Source of the DNA: Dehalobacter sp. CP
Lineage (GTDB): Bacteria > Bacillota_B > Desulfitobacteriia > Desulfitobacteriales > Syntrophobotulaceae
Assembly: GCA_009910795.1 (NCBI GenBank)
Contig: VMEE01000052.1
Location: forward strand, 1 to 64,000
Reading direction: 5' to 3'
DNA: 64,000 nt
In this document: positions 36,062-44,730 of the stretch, piece after piece
Position numbering within the stretch: position 1 is the stretch's first letter
Layout of the letters: the number at the start of each line of letters is the position of its first letter
Made by a program: the position numbers and the translations under genes
The notes under the pieces: model-generated
What the model was told of the DNA's origin: nothing
Seen by the model: the letters and a program-made list of their open reading frames with translations, nothing else
Databases searched by the model: none

Positions 36062-36988
36062 TTAGGTTGACAATGTACTGTCATCTAAAAAAGAATTAAT
36101 CACCTTATAGCATGTGATGAGGTGCTCCGTGTTCCATGCTAGCGAGAAGAAACCATGAACCGCGTCTTTCATTCGGTATATCCTGACATCGTTGCCGGAT
36201 TCCCTCAGACGTATTCCATAAGCCTCCCCCTCATCGCGGAGTGGGTCAAATTCAGCCGTGATAATCAGTGTCTGGGGCTGATTCGATAAATCTTTGGCTA
36301 AGAGTGGTGCCGCGTAAGGGTTGTTGCGGTCTTCTTCTCTTTGAACATATAGATCCATATAATCCTGAATGCGTTTGGCAGTTAATATATAATCTGTACC
36401 ATTCTCCCGTATAGACGGAAATGGAGAGCTTGGGCTATGATCAATATAGGTTGCGGGATAGATGAGTATTTGACGGGGGGGCAGAAATTCACCCCTGTCT
36501 CTGGCCATTAAAGACACGGCTGCTGCCAGATTGCCGCCCGCACTGTCCCCAATCAAGGTAATATCCTTGGGACTGCATTGCAGTAGATCATGGCGTAAGG
36601 ATAACTCCCTGGCAACATGATAACATTCCTCAATGCCGGCTGGGAAGGGGTTTTCCGGCGCTAAAAGATAATCTACGGAAATAACCGTATGATTGGTCTG
36701 ATCCGCCATTTTGGCACAGACATTGGTGTAGGAATCAATATCTCCAGTAACCCATCCTCCGCCGTGAAAGAAGATTAGAACTCTGGGGATTTCTTGGTTT
36801 TCAGGACGAAAAATCCGCACCGGGATTTCTCTTGAAGCAACAATGATCTTATGGTCCAATAAATTGTACAGCGGCTTAAAATATGGATGTACAACCTTCT
36901 GGACTTTCCGGTAGATCTTATAGGTCTTCTTAATATTTACATCCGGATAGGACAGTGCTTTTAAAAGCCTTTTTCTGAAGCGTTTCAT
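36062..36988 (-). CDS. Alpha/beta hydrolase, hormone-sensitive-lipase (family IV) esterase
   Basis: The 308-residue protein has the oxyanion motif FFHGGGWVTGD, the nucleophile elbow GDSAGGN and, near the end, DAVHGFF with the catalytic histidine; the acid is probably in EFDPLRDE. These define the family IV esterases that act on short acyl esters. A basic amphipathic N-terminus may touch the membrane. It is first in the unit with the acyltransferase and DUF6320 genes (80 bases apart), so it may remove or transfer the group the acyltransferase adds. Confidence 0.88.
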   Translation of the reverse strand: MKRFRKRLLKALSYPDVNIKKTYKIYRKVQKVVHPYFKPLYNLLDHKIIVASREIPVRIFRPENQEIPRVLIFFHGGGWVTGDIDSYTNVCAKMADQTNHTVISVDYLLAPENPFPAGIEECYHVARELSLRHDLLQCSPKDITLIGDSAGGNLAAAVSLMARDRGEFLPPRQILIYPATYIDHSPSSPFPSIRENGTDYILTAKRIQDYMDLYVQREEDRNNPYAAPLLAKDLSNQPQTLIITAEFDPLRDEGEAYGIRLRESGNDVRIYRMKDAVHGFFSLAWNTEHLITCYKVINSFLDDSTLST

Positions 36989-37137
36989 TGAACGACCTCT
37001 CTTTCTCTGTGCTATCCTATCCTGATTCCATTATAATCGAAAAACGCAAGTCTATCGATTATAATTCCACATTCGCTGGCGGCAATTTGTTCCCTTATTT
37101 GATGCTTGTCCATATACTGATGAAGGGGGGGATTGGA

Positions 37138-37656
37138 ATGAATGATCCCTGCGATTTGAACCATCAGATAAGGACACAGCGTCTGGCCCTCCAAATAGCG
37201 AGGAATTTAGGTATTGTCAAGGAGGAACAATTAAAGCCAATTAGTATTGCTTCACGACTTCACGATATTGGGAAAATAAGCATCCCCTCAGACATTCTCC
37301 TGAAACCCGGAAAATTAACTGATTCAGAATTTGCGGTGATCCGGATGCATCCCGAAATTGGTTGTGCGGCAATATCTAGGGTCAATTTCCCATGGCCGAT
37401 CGCTGAAATCATTCTTGAGCACCATGAAAATATGGATGGCTCGGGGTATCCCCGCGGTTTAAAGGGGCAGGAAATACGATTTGAAGCCAAAATTATCAGA
37501 GTTGCGGATACAATCGATGCGATGGCAAGTGATAGAGCATACAGGGCAGCCCAGCCGAAGCAGGAAATCATTTCGGAGTTAAACCGCGGAAAAGGACTCA
37601 TTTATTGCAAGGAAATCTGCGAAGCTGCGATAGCCTATCTGACAGCCGAATCATAA
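37138..37656 (+). CDS. Minimal HD-GYP phosphohydrolase
   Basis: The 172-residue protein is essentially a bare HD-GYP domain. It has LHDIGKISIPSDILLKPGKL, the GYP signature HHENMDGSGYPRGLKGQEI and ADTIDAMASDRAYRAAQP. Such domains degrade cyclic di-GMP or related dinucleotides; they are usually attached to a sensor domain, which is absent here. The ATG at 37138 follows GGGGGGAT with seven-base spacing; the longer upstream reading has no start support. The gene is divergent from the esterase unit. Confidence 0.88.
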   Translation: MNDPCDLNHQIRTQRLALQIARNLGIVKEEQLKPISIASRLHDIGKISIPSDILLKPGKLTDSEFAVIRMHPEIGCAAISRVNFPWPIAEIILEHHENMDGSGYPRGLKGQEIRFEAKIIRVADTIDAMASDRAYRAAQPKQEIISELNRGKGLIYCKEICEAAIAYLTAES

Positions 37657-37706
37657 TGAAATAATAAAAAAATTCAAAAATAATAATTAAAATGAAGAGA
37701 AAATAA

Positions 37707-37760
37707 GCCCAAAGAAATACCAGACAGCATGTATTATCTGGTTTTTTCTTTGGGCGAATC
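37707..37760. terminator. Long hairpin terminator after the HD-GYP gene
   Basis: GCCCAAAGAA (37707-37716) pairs with TTCTTTGGGC (37746-37755), and ACCAGA (37719-37724) with TCTGGT (37737-37742) inside it. Short U-runs lie within and after. It can act for the HD-GYP gene and for the leftward small genes. Confidence 0.7.
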
Positions 37761-37780
37761 TTTTGCCGGGCAGCTGGTTC

Positions 37781-37924
37781 TTACTTGCTTTTTTTAAAAG
37801 CCAATAAGACCAGTTCTTCATTGTTTGCTTTGTATTGAGAATTCAGGGTTGATTCAGTTTGTTTGACCTGATTCAGCTGAGTCTGATCAAGTTGGGCAAA
37901 ATCCATATGCATGACACTGTCCAC
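37781..37924 (-). CDS. 47-residue hydrophilic small protein
   Basis: GTG at 37924 is preceded by AAGGAGG with nine-base spacing. The protein (MDSVMHMDFAQLDQTQLNQV, then KQTESTLNSQYKANNEELVL and LAFKKSK) is rich in Gln, Asn and Leu and likely forms one amphipathic helix with a basic end. It starts 20 bases after the stop of the small membrane gene upstream, so both are probably one unit. I do not recognise a function; it does not look like a known toxin or antitoxin. Confidence 0.65.
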   Translation of the reverse strand: MDSVMHMDFAQLDQTQLNQVKQTESTLNSQYKANNEELVLLAFKKSK

Positions 37925-37943
37925 GGCTTAAGACCTCCTTAAA

Positions 37944-38138
37944 TTAAAAGCGGTGTTCATATAAGTCAATCCCGCCCAATATCATATGGGCTAGACCAAA
38001 CCCGATGATTCCTGCACTGATTAAAGGATATACTTCCCTTTTGTTCATACCGTTTTTTTTCATATCTTTGACCCTTAAGGCAACACCGGCTGCTGTGACT
38101 GCAGTTCCTAATGCGCTGGGTATCAAGCCTTCCCGCAT
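37944..38138 (-). CDS. 64-residue small membrane protein
   Basis: The ATG at 38138 (MREGLIPSAL) fits the AGGAGGG site seven bases before it better than the ATG at 38144. The sequence has two hydrophobic stretches (ALGTAVTAAGVALRV and LISAGIIGFGLAHMILGG) separated by a basic loop KDMKKNGMNKRE, so it is probably a two-helix hairpin in the membrane. The end is acidic-basic (DLYEHRF). No known family came to mind. It precedes the 47-residue gene. Confidence 0.65.
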   Translation of the reverse strand: MREGLIPSALGTAVTAAGVALRVKDMKKNGMNKREVYPLISAGIIGFGLAHMILGGIDLYEHRF

Positions 38139-38252
38139 CGTCATTCCCTCCTAAATTAAAATTCTATCTTTAGCTTTAACCAATTTAGCAAATTTTATTA
38201 GCTGTCTTTAAATGAAATTTTTTGACAATTGATAGAATCTCTAACTTAGATA

Positions 38253-38276
38253 GAAAAATACCCCTGCGTCCAGGGG
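38253..38276 (-). terminator. Terminator of the MazG-like gene
   Basis: On the minus strand CCCCTG-GACG-CAGGGG (38276-38261) is followed by TATTTTTC. It lies about 180 bases after the gene. The remainder of 38145-38450 is AT-rich with no gene visible. Confidence 0.6.
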
Positions 38277-38450
38277 CATTAGATAAGTTTGCGCCAAGTC
38301 TAATTAAATATGTATCTCAGCCTACTTTAGCATAATAAAATATTGATGGTCAATAGATTTTGCCAAGTACTGGGTATGGTGAATAAAAAATATTTTACTA
38401 ATTACAGAAAAAGGTATAAAATGGTACTTGTTGTAAATGCGCCCGGCTAG

Positions 38451-38774
38451 TCATTCCGGCTGTTTTCTGGTCCAGCGGTTGCTATCCCGGAGACGGTATT
38501 TTTCCATCATTCCTTCAAAGGATTTTTCAAGGTCTATCTGAAGCGAATTGGCCATACATATGATGATGAACAGAATGTCGGCCATTTCCAACGCAAGATC
38601 ACCCTCCTGCTCGGACGGTTTCTTGGGTTTTTCTCCGTAACGATGATTAACCTCTCTGGCCAGCTCGCCAACTTCTTCGATCAGCCGGAGCATCATCGAA
38701 GAGGGCTGCCAGTAACCTTCTTCAAATTGGGAAATCCAATTATCGACTTCTTTTTGCCAATCTTTGATATCCAT
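38451..38774 (-). CDS. MazG-like nucleotide pyrophosphohydrolase
   Basis: The 107-residue protein is a single all-alpha NTP-PPase domain. Metal-binding acidic residues appear in RLIEEVGELAREVNHRYG (ExxE) and DLALEMADILFIIICMAN (ExxD). Such enzymes cut non-canonical or excess nucleoside triphosphates to monophosphates. The ATG at 38774 (MDIKDWQKEV) is better than the upstream reading, with GGGAGT before it. Length and motifs match the short MazG-like group in Firmicutes rather than full two-domain MazG. Confidence 0.9.
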   Translation of the reverse strand: MDIKDWQKEVDNWISQFEEGYWQPSSMMLRLIEEVGELAREVNHRYGEKPKKPSEQEGDLALEMADILFIIICMANSLQIDLEKSFEGMMEKYRLRDSNRWTRKQPE

Positions 38775-38899
38775 CGCGAACAGTACTCCCTTGCAGTTTA
38801 TTGTAAGTTCAATTTTAAGGGAATTTTTCCTGTCGGGCAAGGAATTTAGGGATTAATGTAGAATCATGATCCATTGATCTATTTTTAAGGAGTGAGACA

Positions 38900-39727
38900 G
38901 TGGCATATCTGCAGACGTTTGCACAAATGGTTCAATGGAAAGATTTCGTAGATATTGTCGTTGTCGCGATCATTATCTATCAATTGCTTATGTTGATTAA
39001 AGGAACAAGGGCCGTCCAATTAATCAAGGGTCTTTTTGTGTTTATGGTCATCTCTCTGATTGCGAGGCAGCTTGGTCTGACGACGCTGAACTGGATGGTG
39101 GAAAAAGTCTGGACCATGCTGGTTGTTGCGCTGCCTGTCGTTTTTCAGCCTGAGTTAAGAAGGACCCTGGAACAGATTGGTAGAGGTAAGTTTATTACCA
39201 TGCACCCGGCGACAACCGGACCTGAGGAGTATAAGAAGCTGATCGAGGAAATTGTCAGGTGCAGTCAGGTTTTATCGCAAAGCCGTATTGGCGCTTTGAT
39301 CGTCCTTGAAAAAACAACCGGGATTCAGGAATATGTTGAGACCGGTGTTAAAATTGATGGGGTTGTCTCTTCAGAGTTCCTGGTTAACCTATTTATTCCA
39401 AAGTCGCCGCTCCATGACGGCGCGGTGATTATCCGTGGGGACAGAGTTGCGGCTGCAGGTTGTTTTTTACCTTTGACCCAGGATAATGGACTGCAGAAGG
39501 ATTTGGGGACCAGACACAGAGCTGCTTTAGGGCTTTCAGAAGTATCAGATGCGCTGGTTATCATCGTATCTGAAGAAACTGGTGTCGTTTCTACGGCAAA
39601 AAACAGCAGGCTCACCCGCTTCCTCGATGAAAAGAGCCTCCGCGATCTTTTAAAGAATGAGATCCTGGTCGAAAAAGCTTCCGGGCACAATCTGTTCCGA
39701 AGAGGTGACAACAATGCCAATACGTGA
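38900..39727 (+). CDS. cdaA: Diadenylate cyclase CdaA
   Basis: CdaA makes the second messenger c-di-AMP from two ATP at the membrane. The 275-residue protein has three N-terminal membrane helices (to about residue 75) and a DAC domain with HDGAVIIRGDRVAAAGCFLP (DGA motif) and LGTRHRAALGLSE (RHR motif), both catalytic. The GTG start has AAGGAG nine bases before it. It overlaps cdaR by 14 bases. The cda-glm order is the usual Firmicute arrangement tying c-di-AMP to cell-wall precursor supply. Confidence 0.96.
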   Translation: MAYLQTFAQMVQWKDFVDIVVVAIIIYQLLMLIKGTRAVQLIKGLFVFMVISLIARQLGLTTLNWMVEKVWTMLVVALPVVFQPELRRTLEQIGRGKFITMHPATTGPEEYKKLIEEIVRCSQVLSQSRIGALIVLEKTTGIQEYVETGVKIDGVVSSEFLVNLFIPKSPLHDGAVIIRGDRVAAAGCFLPLTQDNGLQKDLGTRHRAALGLSEVSDALVIIVSEETGVVSTAKNSRLTRFLDEKSLRDLLKNEILVEKASGHNLFRRGDNNANT

Positions 39728-40961
39728 TATTTTACGGCGAAACCTTGGATATAAAGTGATCTCTCTGGTCCTGGCGATTGTTTTCTGGGTATGGCTGACC
39801 AGCCAGAATAATTCCTCGATTTTTTCAAAGAATATTGATACCCGGCAGCTGGTGTTTTACAACCAGCCCTCCAATATTGGGATCATATCGCCGGTTCCGA
39901 CGATTACGATCCGAATTGACAGTTCCTCCCAAGAAAGCAGTGTCAAAGACCTGGTTGCTTATGTCGACCTCAAAGACGCTGTAGCCGGGGAATCCACCTA
40001 TGATGTTCAAATTAATGCACCGCAAGGTATAAAAGTTGTAGAAATCAGTCCGAAAACAGTGACATTAAAGCTGGATCGGCTTGAAGACAAGATTGTCAAG
40101 GTTCAGGCCAACGTTAAGGGTGAACCGGCTTCCGGCTATGAGGCAGGCGAACTGTTATTCACTCCTTCCGTGGTGAATGTACGGGGACCTGCATCGGTCC
40201 TGGCCAACCTTACAAGCGTCACCGTCGATGTAGAATTTACAGATCTCACAGAGAGCAAAAGTGTGGTTAGGCCGGTCTACTTTACTGATAACCAAAATGC
40301 AGGGATTTTTGACGCGAATCCGTACCCTACACTGCAGGCTTTTCCCGATACTGTTGAGGTAATCATGCCGGTATATGCAAAAGGGACGGCGAGTAAAACT
40401 GTGCCGCTCCGGGTGGCAACTAAAGGGACACCTGCGGATGGAATGGAAGTACGGCTCGTGACTCCGCTTCCGTCACAGGTTCAGCTCGTTGGTAAAGAGG
40501 AAGAACTTAAAGCGGTCGAATATTTAAATCTTGGGACTGTTGATATCAGCGGAATTACCAGCACCAAAACCATTAATGTTTCCCTGAATTCAATTGTTTT
40601 GCCTAAAGGAGTGTCTTTCAGTAAGGGAACCAAAATCAGCGTCATGGTTTATGTCGGTGCCAAAGCGGAGAATGAGATCCTGAAAGCGATACCGGTCGGG
40701 ATTAAAAATATTCCCGACGGACTGACTGCTGATAACATTCAGCCGATCGATGTCACGGTCAGCGGATATCCGGATATTCTTAAAGCGCTGAAACAAGAGG
40801 ATATTTCCTGTTGGATAGATGCTAAAGGCCTGAAAGAAGGGACATACTCCGACGTATTGGTACTGTGGGAAGTCCCATCTGGGGTGACAATGGTTAGCAT
40901 ACCCAAAGTGCAGCTTGTTCTGAAGGCAAGCACAGCAACTTCCGGAGATAATAAAGAATAG
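39714..40961 (+). CDS. cdaR: CdaA regulator CdaR (YbbR domains)
   Basis: The 415-residue protein has one N-terminal membrane helix (YKVISLVLAIVFWVWL) and then about four YbbR repeats outside the cell (for example VNVRGPASVLANL, VTVSGYPDILKAL). CdaR binds CdaA and tunes its activity. The ATG at 39714 (MPIRDILRRN) lies in the end of cdaA with AGAGGTG before it. A three-base gap separates it from the flavoprotein gene downstream. Confidence 0.93.
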   Translation: MPIRDILRRNLGYKVISLVLAIVFWVWLTSQNNSSIFSKNIDTRQLVFYNQPSNIGIISPVPTITIRIDSSSQESSVKDLVAYVDLKDAVAGESTYDVQINAPQGIKVVEISPKTVTLKLDRLEDKIVKVQANVKGEPASGYEAGELLFTPSVVNVRGPASVLANLTSVTVDVEFTDLTESKSVVRPVYFTDNQNAGIFDANPYPTLQAFPDTVEVIMPVYAKGTASKTVPLRVATKGTPADGMEVRLVTPLPSQVQLVGKEEELKAVEYLNLGTVDISGITSTKTINVSLNSIVLPKGVSFSKGTKISVMVYVGAKAENEILKAIPVGIKNIPDGLTADNIQPIDVTVSGYPDILKALKQEDISCWIDAKGLKEGTYSDVLVLWEVPSGVTMVSIPKVQLVLKASTATSGDNKE

Positions 40962-40963
40962 AG

Positions 40964-42580
40964 TTGGATAGATTGAATCTGATTTGGTCGGATCTAAAGC
41001 TGCCTGTGGACCAGGACGAGGGGGAACTGCCGTATATTCTGGCCCGCAGATTAAGAGTGTCACGCGAAAAGATCAATAACCTGCGGATACTACGGCGTTC
41101 TGTTGACGCACGCCAAAAGCCGGAGCTTTTTTTTGTTTATACCGTTGAGTTTTCTGCGCAGATTTCCGGTCCGGAATTAAGAAAAGCAATGGTCCATTAT
41201 CCGCGGCTGAAAGAAAAAGTGTTTGTCCCGGAGCACCCGCTAAATGGCTACCCGGCGTCCAAACTTGCTTTCCGGCCGATTGTGGTGGGGACAGGACCTG
41301 CCGGATATTTTGCTGCGTTGGCCCTGGCCCGGAAAGGCTACAGGCCGCTGGTGTTGGAACGTGGAGACAAAGTTGAAGACAGAAGCGGAACAGTTGAACG
41401 CTTTTGGAATACAGGAACCCTCGATCCGGAGAGTAATGTCCAATTTGGGGAAGGCGGTGCCGGGACATTTTCCGATGGCAAGCTGACCACCCGGATTGAT
41501 GACCGAAGAGTACGGGAAGTATTGGAAAGTTTTGTGGAATTCGGAGCCAGCCCCGAAATTCTGTATGCGGCCAAACCACATATCGGAACCGATATACTGA
41601 AGAAGGTCGTCGCGGCAATGCGGGCTAAAATTGAAGCTTTGGGCGGTGAGGTGCTCTTCCGGACCAAAGTGACCGGTTTGAAGACCGTCAACAATCAACT
41701 GGAGGCTGTGGAGATCGATGGCGCGGAGACGATCCCGGCTGAAACGGTGATTCTAGCAGTCGGACATAGTGCGCGGGACGTTTATCAGTTCCTGAAGGTT
41801 CTTGGCGTGCAGCTAGAAGCGAAGCCTTTGGCGGTCGGCCTGCGAATCGAGCACCGGCAGGAATATGTCAACCTGACTCAATATGGGGGCCCTTTCCACG
41901 CTCGGCTAGGTCCGGCAGACTATCAGCTGACCTATAAAGATATAAGCAGCGGCCGAGGCGCTTATACGTTTTGCATGTGCCCCGGCGGACAGGTGATTGC
42001 GTCTTCTTCCGAAGACGGAGGGATCGTCACCAATGGGATGAGTAACTTTTCCAGGGACACTGCCATTGCGAACAGTGCGGTTGTTGTGACAGTCAGTCCG
42101 AAGGACTTTGCTTCTAGCGACCCATTAGCAGGGATTGATTTTCAGAGAGAATGGGAGCAGAAGGCTTTTCTGGCCGGAGGAAGGAATTACTGGGTACCCG
42201 CTCAGTCGGTACAGGATTTTTTGCGGAATCGGCTGACTAAGGAATTTCCGCTTGTACCGACGTACCGGCCGGGATATACATCGGTGGATCTGCATACGAT
42301 TTTGCCGGATGAAATCGGCTGCGTGCTCAAGAGAGCCCTGCTGGCCTTTGATCAGAAAATGAAAGGTTTTGCCGGTGTCGAGGCCACACTTTCTGGAATC
42401 GAATCCAGAACGAGTGCACCTGTCAGGATCCTGCGCAATGAATCAGGCCAGTCCGTAAACCTGAAAGGTCTGTTTCCGGCAGGAGAAGGAGCTGGGTACG
42501 CCGGCGGGATCACCAGTTCGGCGGTCGATGGACTCAGGGCTGCCGAAAAATTGATGGCGCAGTATGCGCCCAAAGAGTAA
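40964..42580 (+). CDS. COG2509-type FAD-dependent oxidoreductase
   Basis: The 538-residue protein belongs to the uncharacterised FAD-dependent dehydrogenases of COG2509. An N-terminal cap of about 100 residues (SREKINNLRILRRSVDAR) is followed by the dinucleotide motif VVGTGPAGYFAALALARKGY, the FGEGGAGTFSDGKLTTR segment and the C-terminal FAD signature LFPAGEGAGYAGGITSSAVD. The reaction is unknown. It starts with TTG three bases after cdaR (an alternative TTG lies at 40973), so it is read with the c-di-AMP genes. It is not part of the canonical cdaA-cdaR-glmM set. Confidence 0.88.
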   Translation: MDRLNLIWSDLKLPVDQDEGELPYILARRLRVSREKINNLRILRRSVDARQKPELFFVYTVEFSAQISGPELRKAMVHYPRLKEKVFVPEHPLNGYPASKLAFRPIVVGTGPAGYFAALALARKGYRPLVLERGDKVEDRSGTVERFWNTGTLDPESNVQFGEGGAGTFSDGKLTTRIDDRRVREVLESFVEFGASPEILYAAKPHIGTDILKKVVAAMRAKIEALGGEVLFRTKVTGLKTVNNQLEAVEIDGAETIPAETVILAVGHSARDVYQFLKVLGVQLEAKPLAVGLRIEHRQEYVNLTQYGGPFHARLGPADYQLTYKDISSGRGAYTFCMCPGGQVIASSSEDGGIVTNGMSNFSRDTAIANSAVVVTVSPKDFASSDPLAGIDFQREWEQKAFLAGGRNYWVPAQSVQDFLRNRLTKEFPLVPTYRPGYTSVDLHTILPDEIGCVLKRALLAFDQKMKGFAGVEATLSGIESRTSAPVRILRNESGQSVNLKGLFPAGEGAGYAGGITSSAVDGLRAAEKLMAQYAPKE

Positions 42581-42664
42581 GAAAAGTTGGAAAGTCCAAA
42601 AAAATAAACCAATTTACAGTATATATAACCTTAAGTTGACTGGAAATGAAAGGGGAGCTTGAAT

Positions 42665-44011
42665 TTGGCCAGACTTTTTGGAACGGATGGAGTCAGAGGA
42701 AAAGCAAATACGGAGCTTACGCCGGAGCTTGCTTTCAAACTTGGAAAAGCAGGAGCCTACGTTTTGGGAAAAAGGCAGGAAAAAGCCAAAATTGTCATTG
42801 GCAAGGATACCCGGATATCAGGAGATATGTTGGAGGCAGCGCTGGCAGCAGGTATTTGTTCGATGGGAGTCGATGTACTGAAGGCTGGAGTCCTTCCAAC
42901 GCCGGGCATTGCATTTTTGACGCGGACGTTGGAAGCAAGTGCCGGTGTTGTCATTTCGGCGTCGCATAACCCTTATGAGGACAACGGTATTAAATTTTTT
43001 GCCGGAAGCGGATTCAAACTTTCGGACGAGTTGGAAGATGAGATTGAAGATACACTGAAGAGGATTGATGAGCTGGAATTACCTTCAGGCGGTGACATTG
43101 GCAGCATTGTGGAAGTCGAGAATGCGTCGGAGAAATATGCCGCATTCCTGAAAAAAACCTCCGTATCCCTGAAAGGGCTTAAAATCATTCTGGATTGCGC
43201 CAATGGCGCGGCTTATGAAGTGGGCCCAAAAGTACTGGCCGATCTCGGTGCTGAGGTCATACCACTCTATAACCAGCCTGACGGGATCAATATTAATGTT
43301 CACTGCGGTTCGACGCATCCGGAAGCGCTCGCTAAAGAAGTCCTGCAGCATGGTGCGGATCTCGGGCTGGCCTGTGACGGAGACGCGGATCGGATCATTG
43401 CTGTTGATGAGAACGGCAATATTCTTGATGGCGATGCGATCATGGTGATCTGTGCGCGAGCCCTGAAAGACAAAGGGAAGCTGGCCCATGATTCGCTGGT
43501 TGTAACCGTGATGAGTAACATGGGACTGCATAAAGCTCTCCGCAAAGCTGGCATCCGGATCCTTGAGACCAAGGTCGGGGATCGCTACGTCATGGAGAGA
43601 CTGCTGGAATCTGGCGCAATCCTCGGTGGGGAACAGTCCGGCCACCTTATTTTTCTGGAACACAATACGACGGGTGACGGGCTGCTCTCTGGTCTGCAGC
43701 TGTTGTCCGTAATAAAAGAGAAAAAAGCCAAGCTGTCCGAGCTGGCCAAACAAATGAAACGATTCCCGCAGGTCCTGGTAAATACCAGCGTCGGTAATAA
43801 AGACAAGATTATGCAGAATGAGCAAGTGAATCTGAAGGTCAGAGAGGTTCAGGAAAGCCTGGGCGAGGACGGCAGGATCCTTGTTCGTCCGTCCGGTACG
43901 GAGTCTCTGATCCGGGTCATGCTGGAAGGACCGGACCAGCAGGAGCTAACCAGGCTGGCTGAAGAAGTCGTCAAGGTGGTCAGGATTGTCGATCAGAATG
44001 ACCTTGGCTGA
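42665..44011 (+). CDS. glmM: Phosphoglucosamine mutase
   Basis: GlmM turns glucosamine-6-phosphate into glucosamine-1-phosphate for UDP-GlcNAc. The 448-residue protein has the standard start [12 protein letters not shown], the phosphoserine loop [16 protein letters not shown], the metal loop CDGDADR and the sugar and phosphate loops GGEQSGH and [12 protein letters not shown]. The TTG at 42665 was chosen because GGGGAG lies seven bases before it and this gives the usual N-terminus; TTG 42659 is too close. GlmM is known to interact with CdaA in other Firmicutes. Confidence 0.95.
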   Translation: MARLFGTDGVRGKANTELTPELAFKLGKAGAYVLGKRQEKAKIVIGKDTRISGDMLEAALAAGICSMGVDVLKAGVLPTPGIAFLTRTLEASAGVVISASHNPYEDNGIKFFAGSGFKLSDELEDEIEDTLKRIDELELPSGGDIGSIVEVENASEKYAAFLKKTSVSLKGLKIILDCANGAAYEVGPKVLADLGAEVIPLYNQPDGININVHCGSTHPEALAKEVLQHGADLGLACDGDADRIIAVDENGNILDGDAIMVICARALKDKGKLAHDSLVVTVMSNMGLHKALRKAGIRILETKVGDRYVMERLLESGAILGGEQSGHLIFLEHNTTGDGLLSGLQLLSVIKEKKAKLSELAKQMKRFPQVLVNTSVGNKDKIMQNEQVNLKVREVQESLGEDGRILVRPSGTESLIRVMLEGPDQQELTRLAEEVVKVVRIVDQNDLG

Positions 44012-44258
44012 AAAGGGTTAGAACCCTTTGACGGAAAATGTAATAGAATAAAAATGTAATAGACCGGCACCAACCAAGTTTTCTTTCAGATAATCTTCAG
44101 ATGATCTTGAGAAAATAAGTCTGTACCTATTTTCTCATATGGATTATAATAGGAAAGTCGGAAGCATTGCTGGTCTGTTACATTGATAGATAATTGACTG
44201 CTTATGAGGAGATGGTTGGGAAATAGGTCAGGGATTAAAAAATGAATAGTGGATGATT

Positions 44259-44287
44259 TTGACGGTTTACAGTATACAGTTTACACT
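44259..44287 (+). promoter_or_regulatory. Candidate promoter of the glmS ribozyme transcript
   Basis: TTGACG (44259-44264), a 17-base spacer and TACACT (44282-44287) lie upstream of the ribozyme. Transcription would begin about 20 bases before the cleavage site. Each box differs from consensus by one and two bases. Confidence 0.5.
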
Positions 44288-44312
44288 GCGGATTTTTCCG
44301 CACAAAAAATGT

Positions 44313-44545
44313 AGCGCCAGAGCCCATTTGGGTTGACGAGGAAGAGGTTAATCGAAGTTTTCGGCGGGTGCCTCTCGGTGGCTTGTCATCGTTAGATTCG
44401 TTGCAAATCCGGAAAGCAATTTCCGGGACAAGAGCGGATCAAACAGGAAGAAGGTTTTCTTCGCGGAATCCCTTTAGTTGTCCGTACTTTCCTACGCCCG
44501 ATTGCGAAGCAGTTGGGAAAGAAGTCACGAACAGGATTAAAAGGT
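44313..44545 (+). ncRNA. glmS ribozyme: glmS ribozyme (GlcN6P-activated self-cleaving riboswitch)
   Basis: The conserved core is plain: AGCGCCAGAGCC at the cleavage site, then GTTGACGAGGAAGAGGTTA, ATCGAAG and TCGGCGGGTGCCTC, in the order of the family. Cleavage is expected between A44313 and G44314. Glucosamine-6-phosphate acts as cofactor, and cutting exposes the downstream message to decay, so GlmS represses itself. The 3' limit is approximate; helices P3 and P4 occupy 44390-44545. It lies in the 719-base gap before glmS. Confidence 0.95.
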
Positions 44546-44616
44546 CTTGACTTGTTTTGATTTGTCTTGCCTTGTTATATCTTCTCTCACTTTATGTTTG
44601 TATGTTAGAGATTTGT

Positions 44617-44640
44617 AGCCGTCCTTGACGGCTATTTTTT
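44617..44640 (+). terminator. Intrinsic terminator between ribozyme and glmS
   Basis: AGCCGT (44617-44622) pairs with ACGGCT (44628-44633) around CCTTG, followed by ATTTTTT. It lies downstream of the ribozyme and only about 90 bases before glmS, so it may attenuate glmS. Confidence 0.7.
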
Positions 44641-44730
44641 ATGGCTGACGAAAATATAATGTTATAGACACGTCATGAATGAGACAACAACTAAAAAATT
44701 ATTAAATTTTAAACGAGGAGAACAAAAAAC

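Noticed and set aside
44368..44550. 60-codon plus-strand reading frame
   Set aside because: It lies wholly within the glmS ribozyme core and has no ribosome site.
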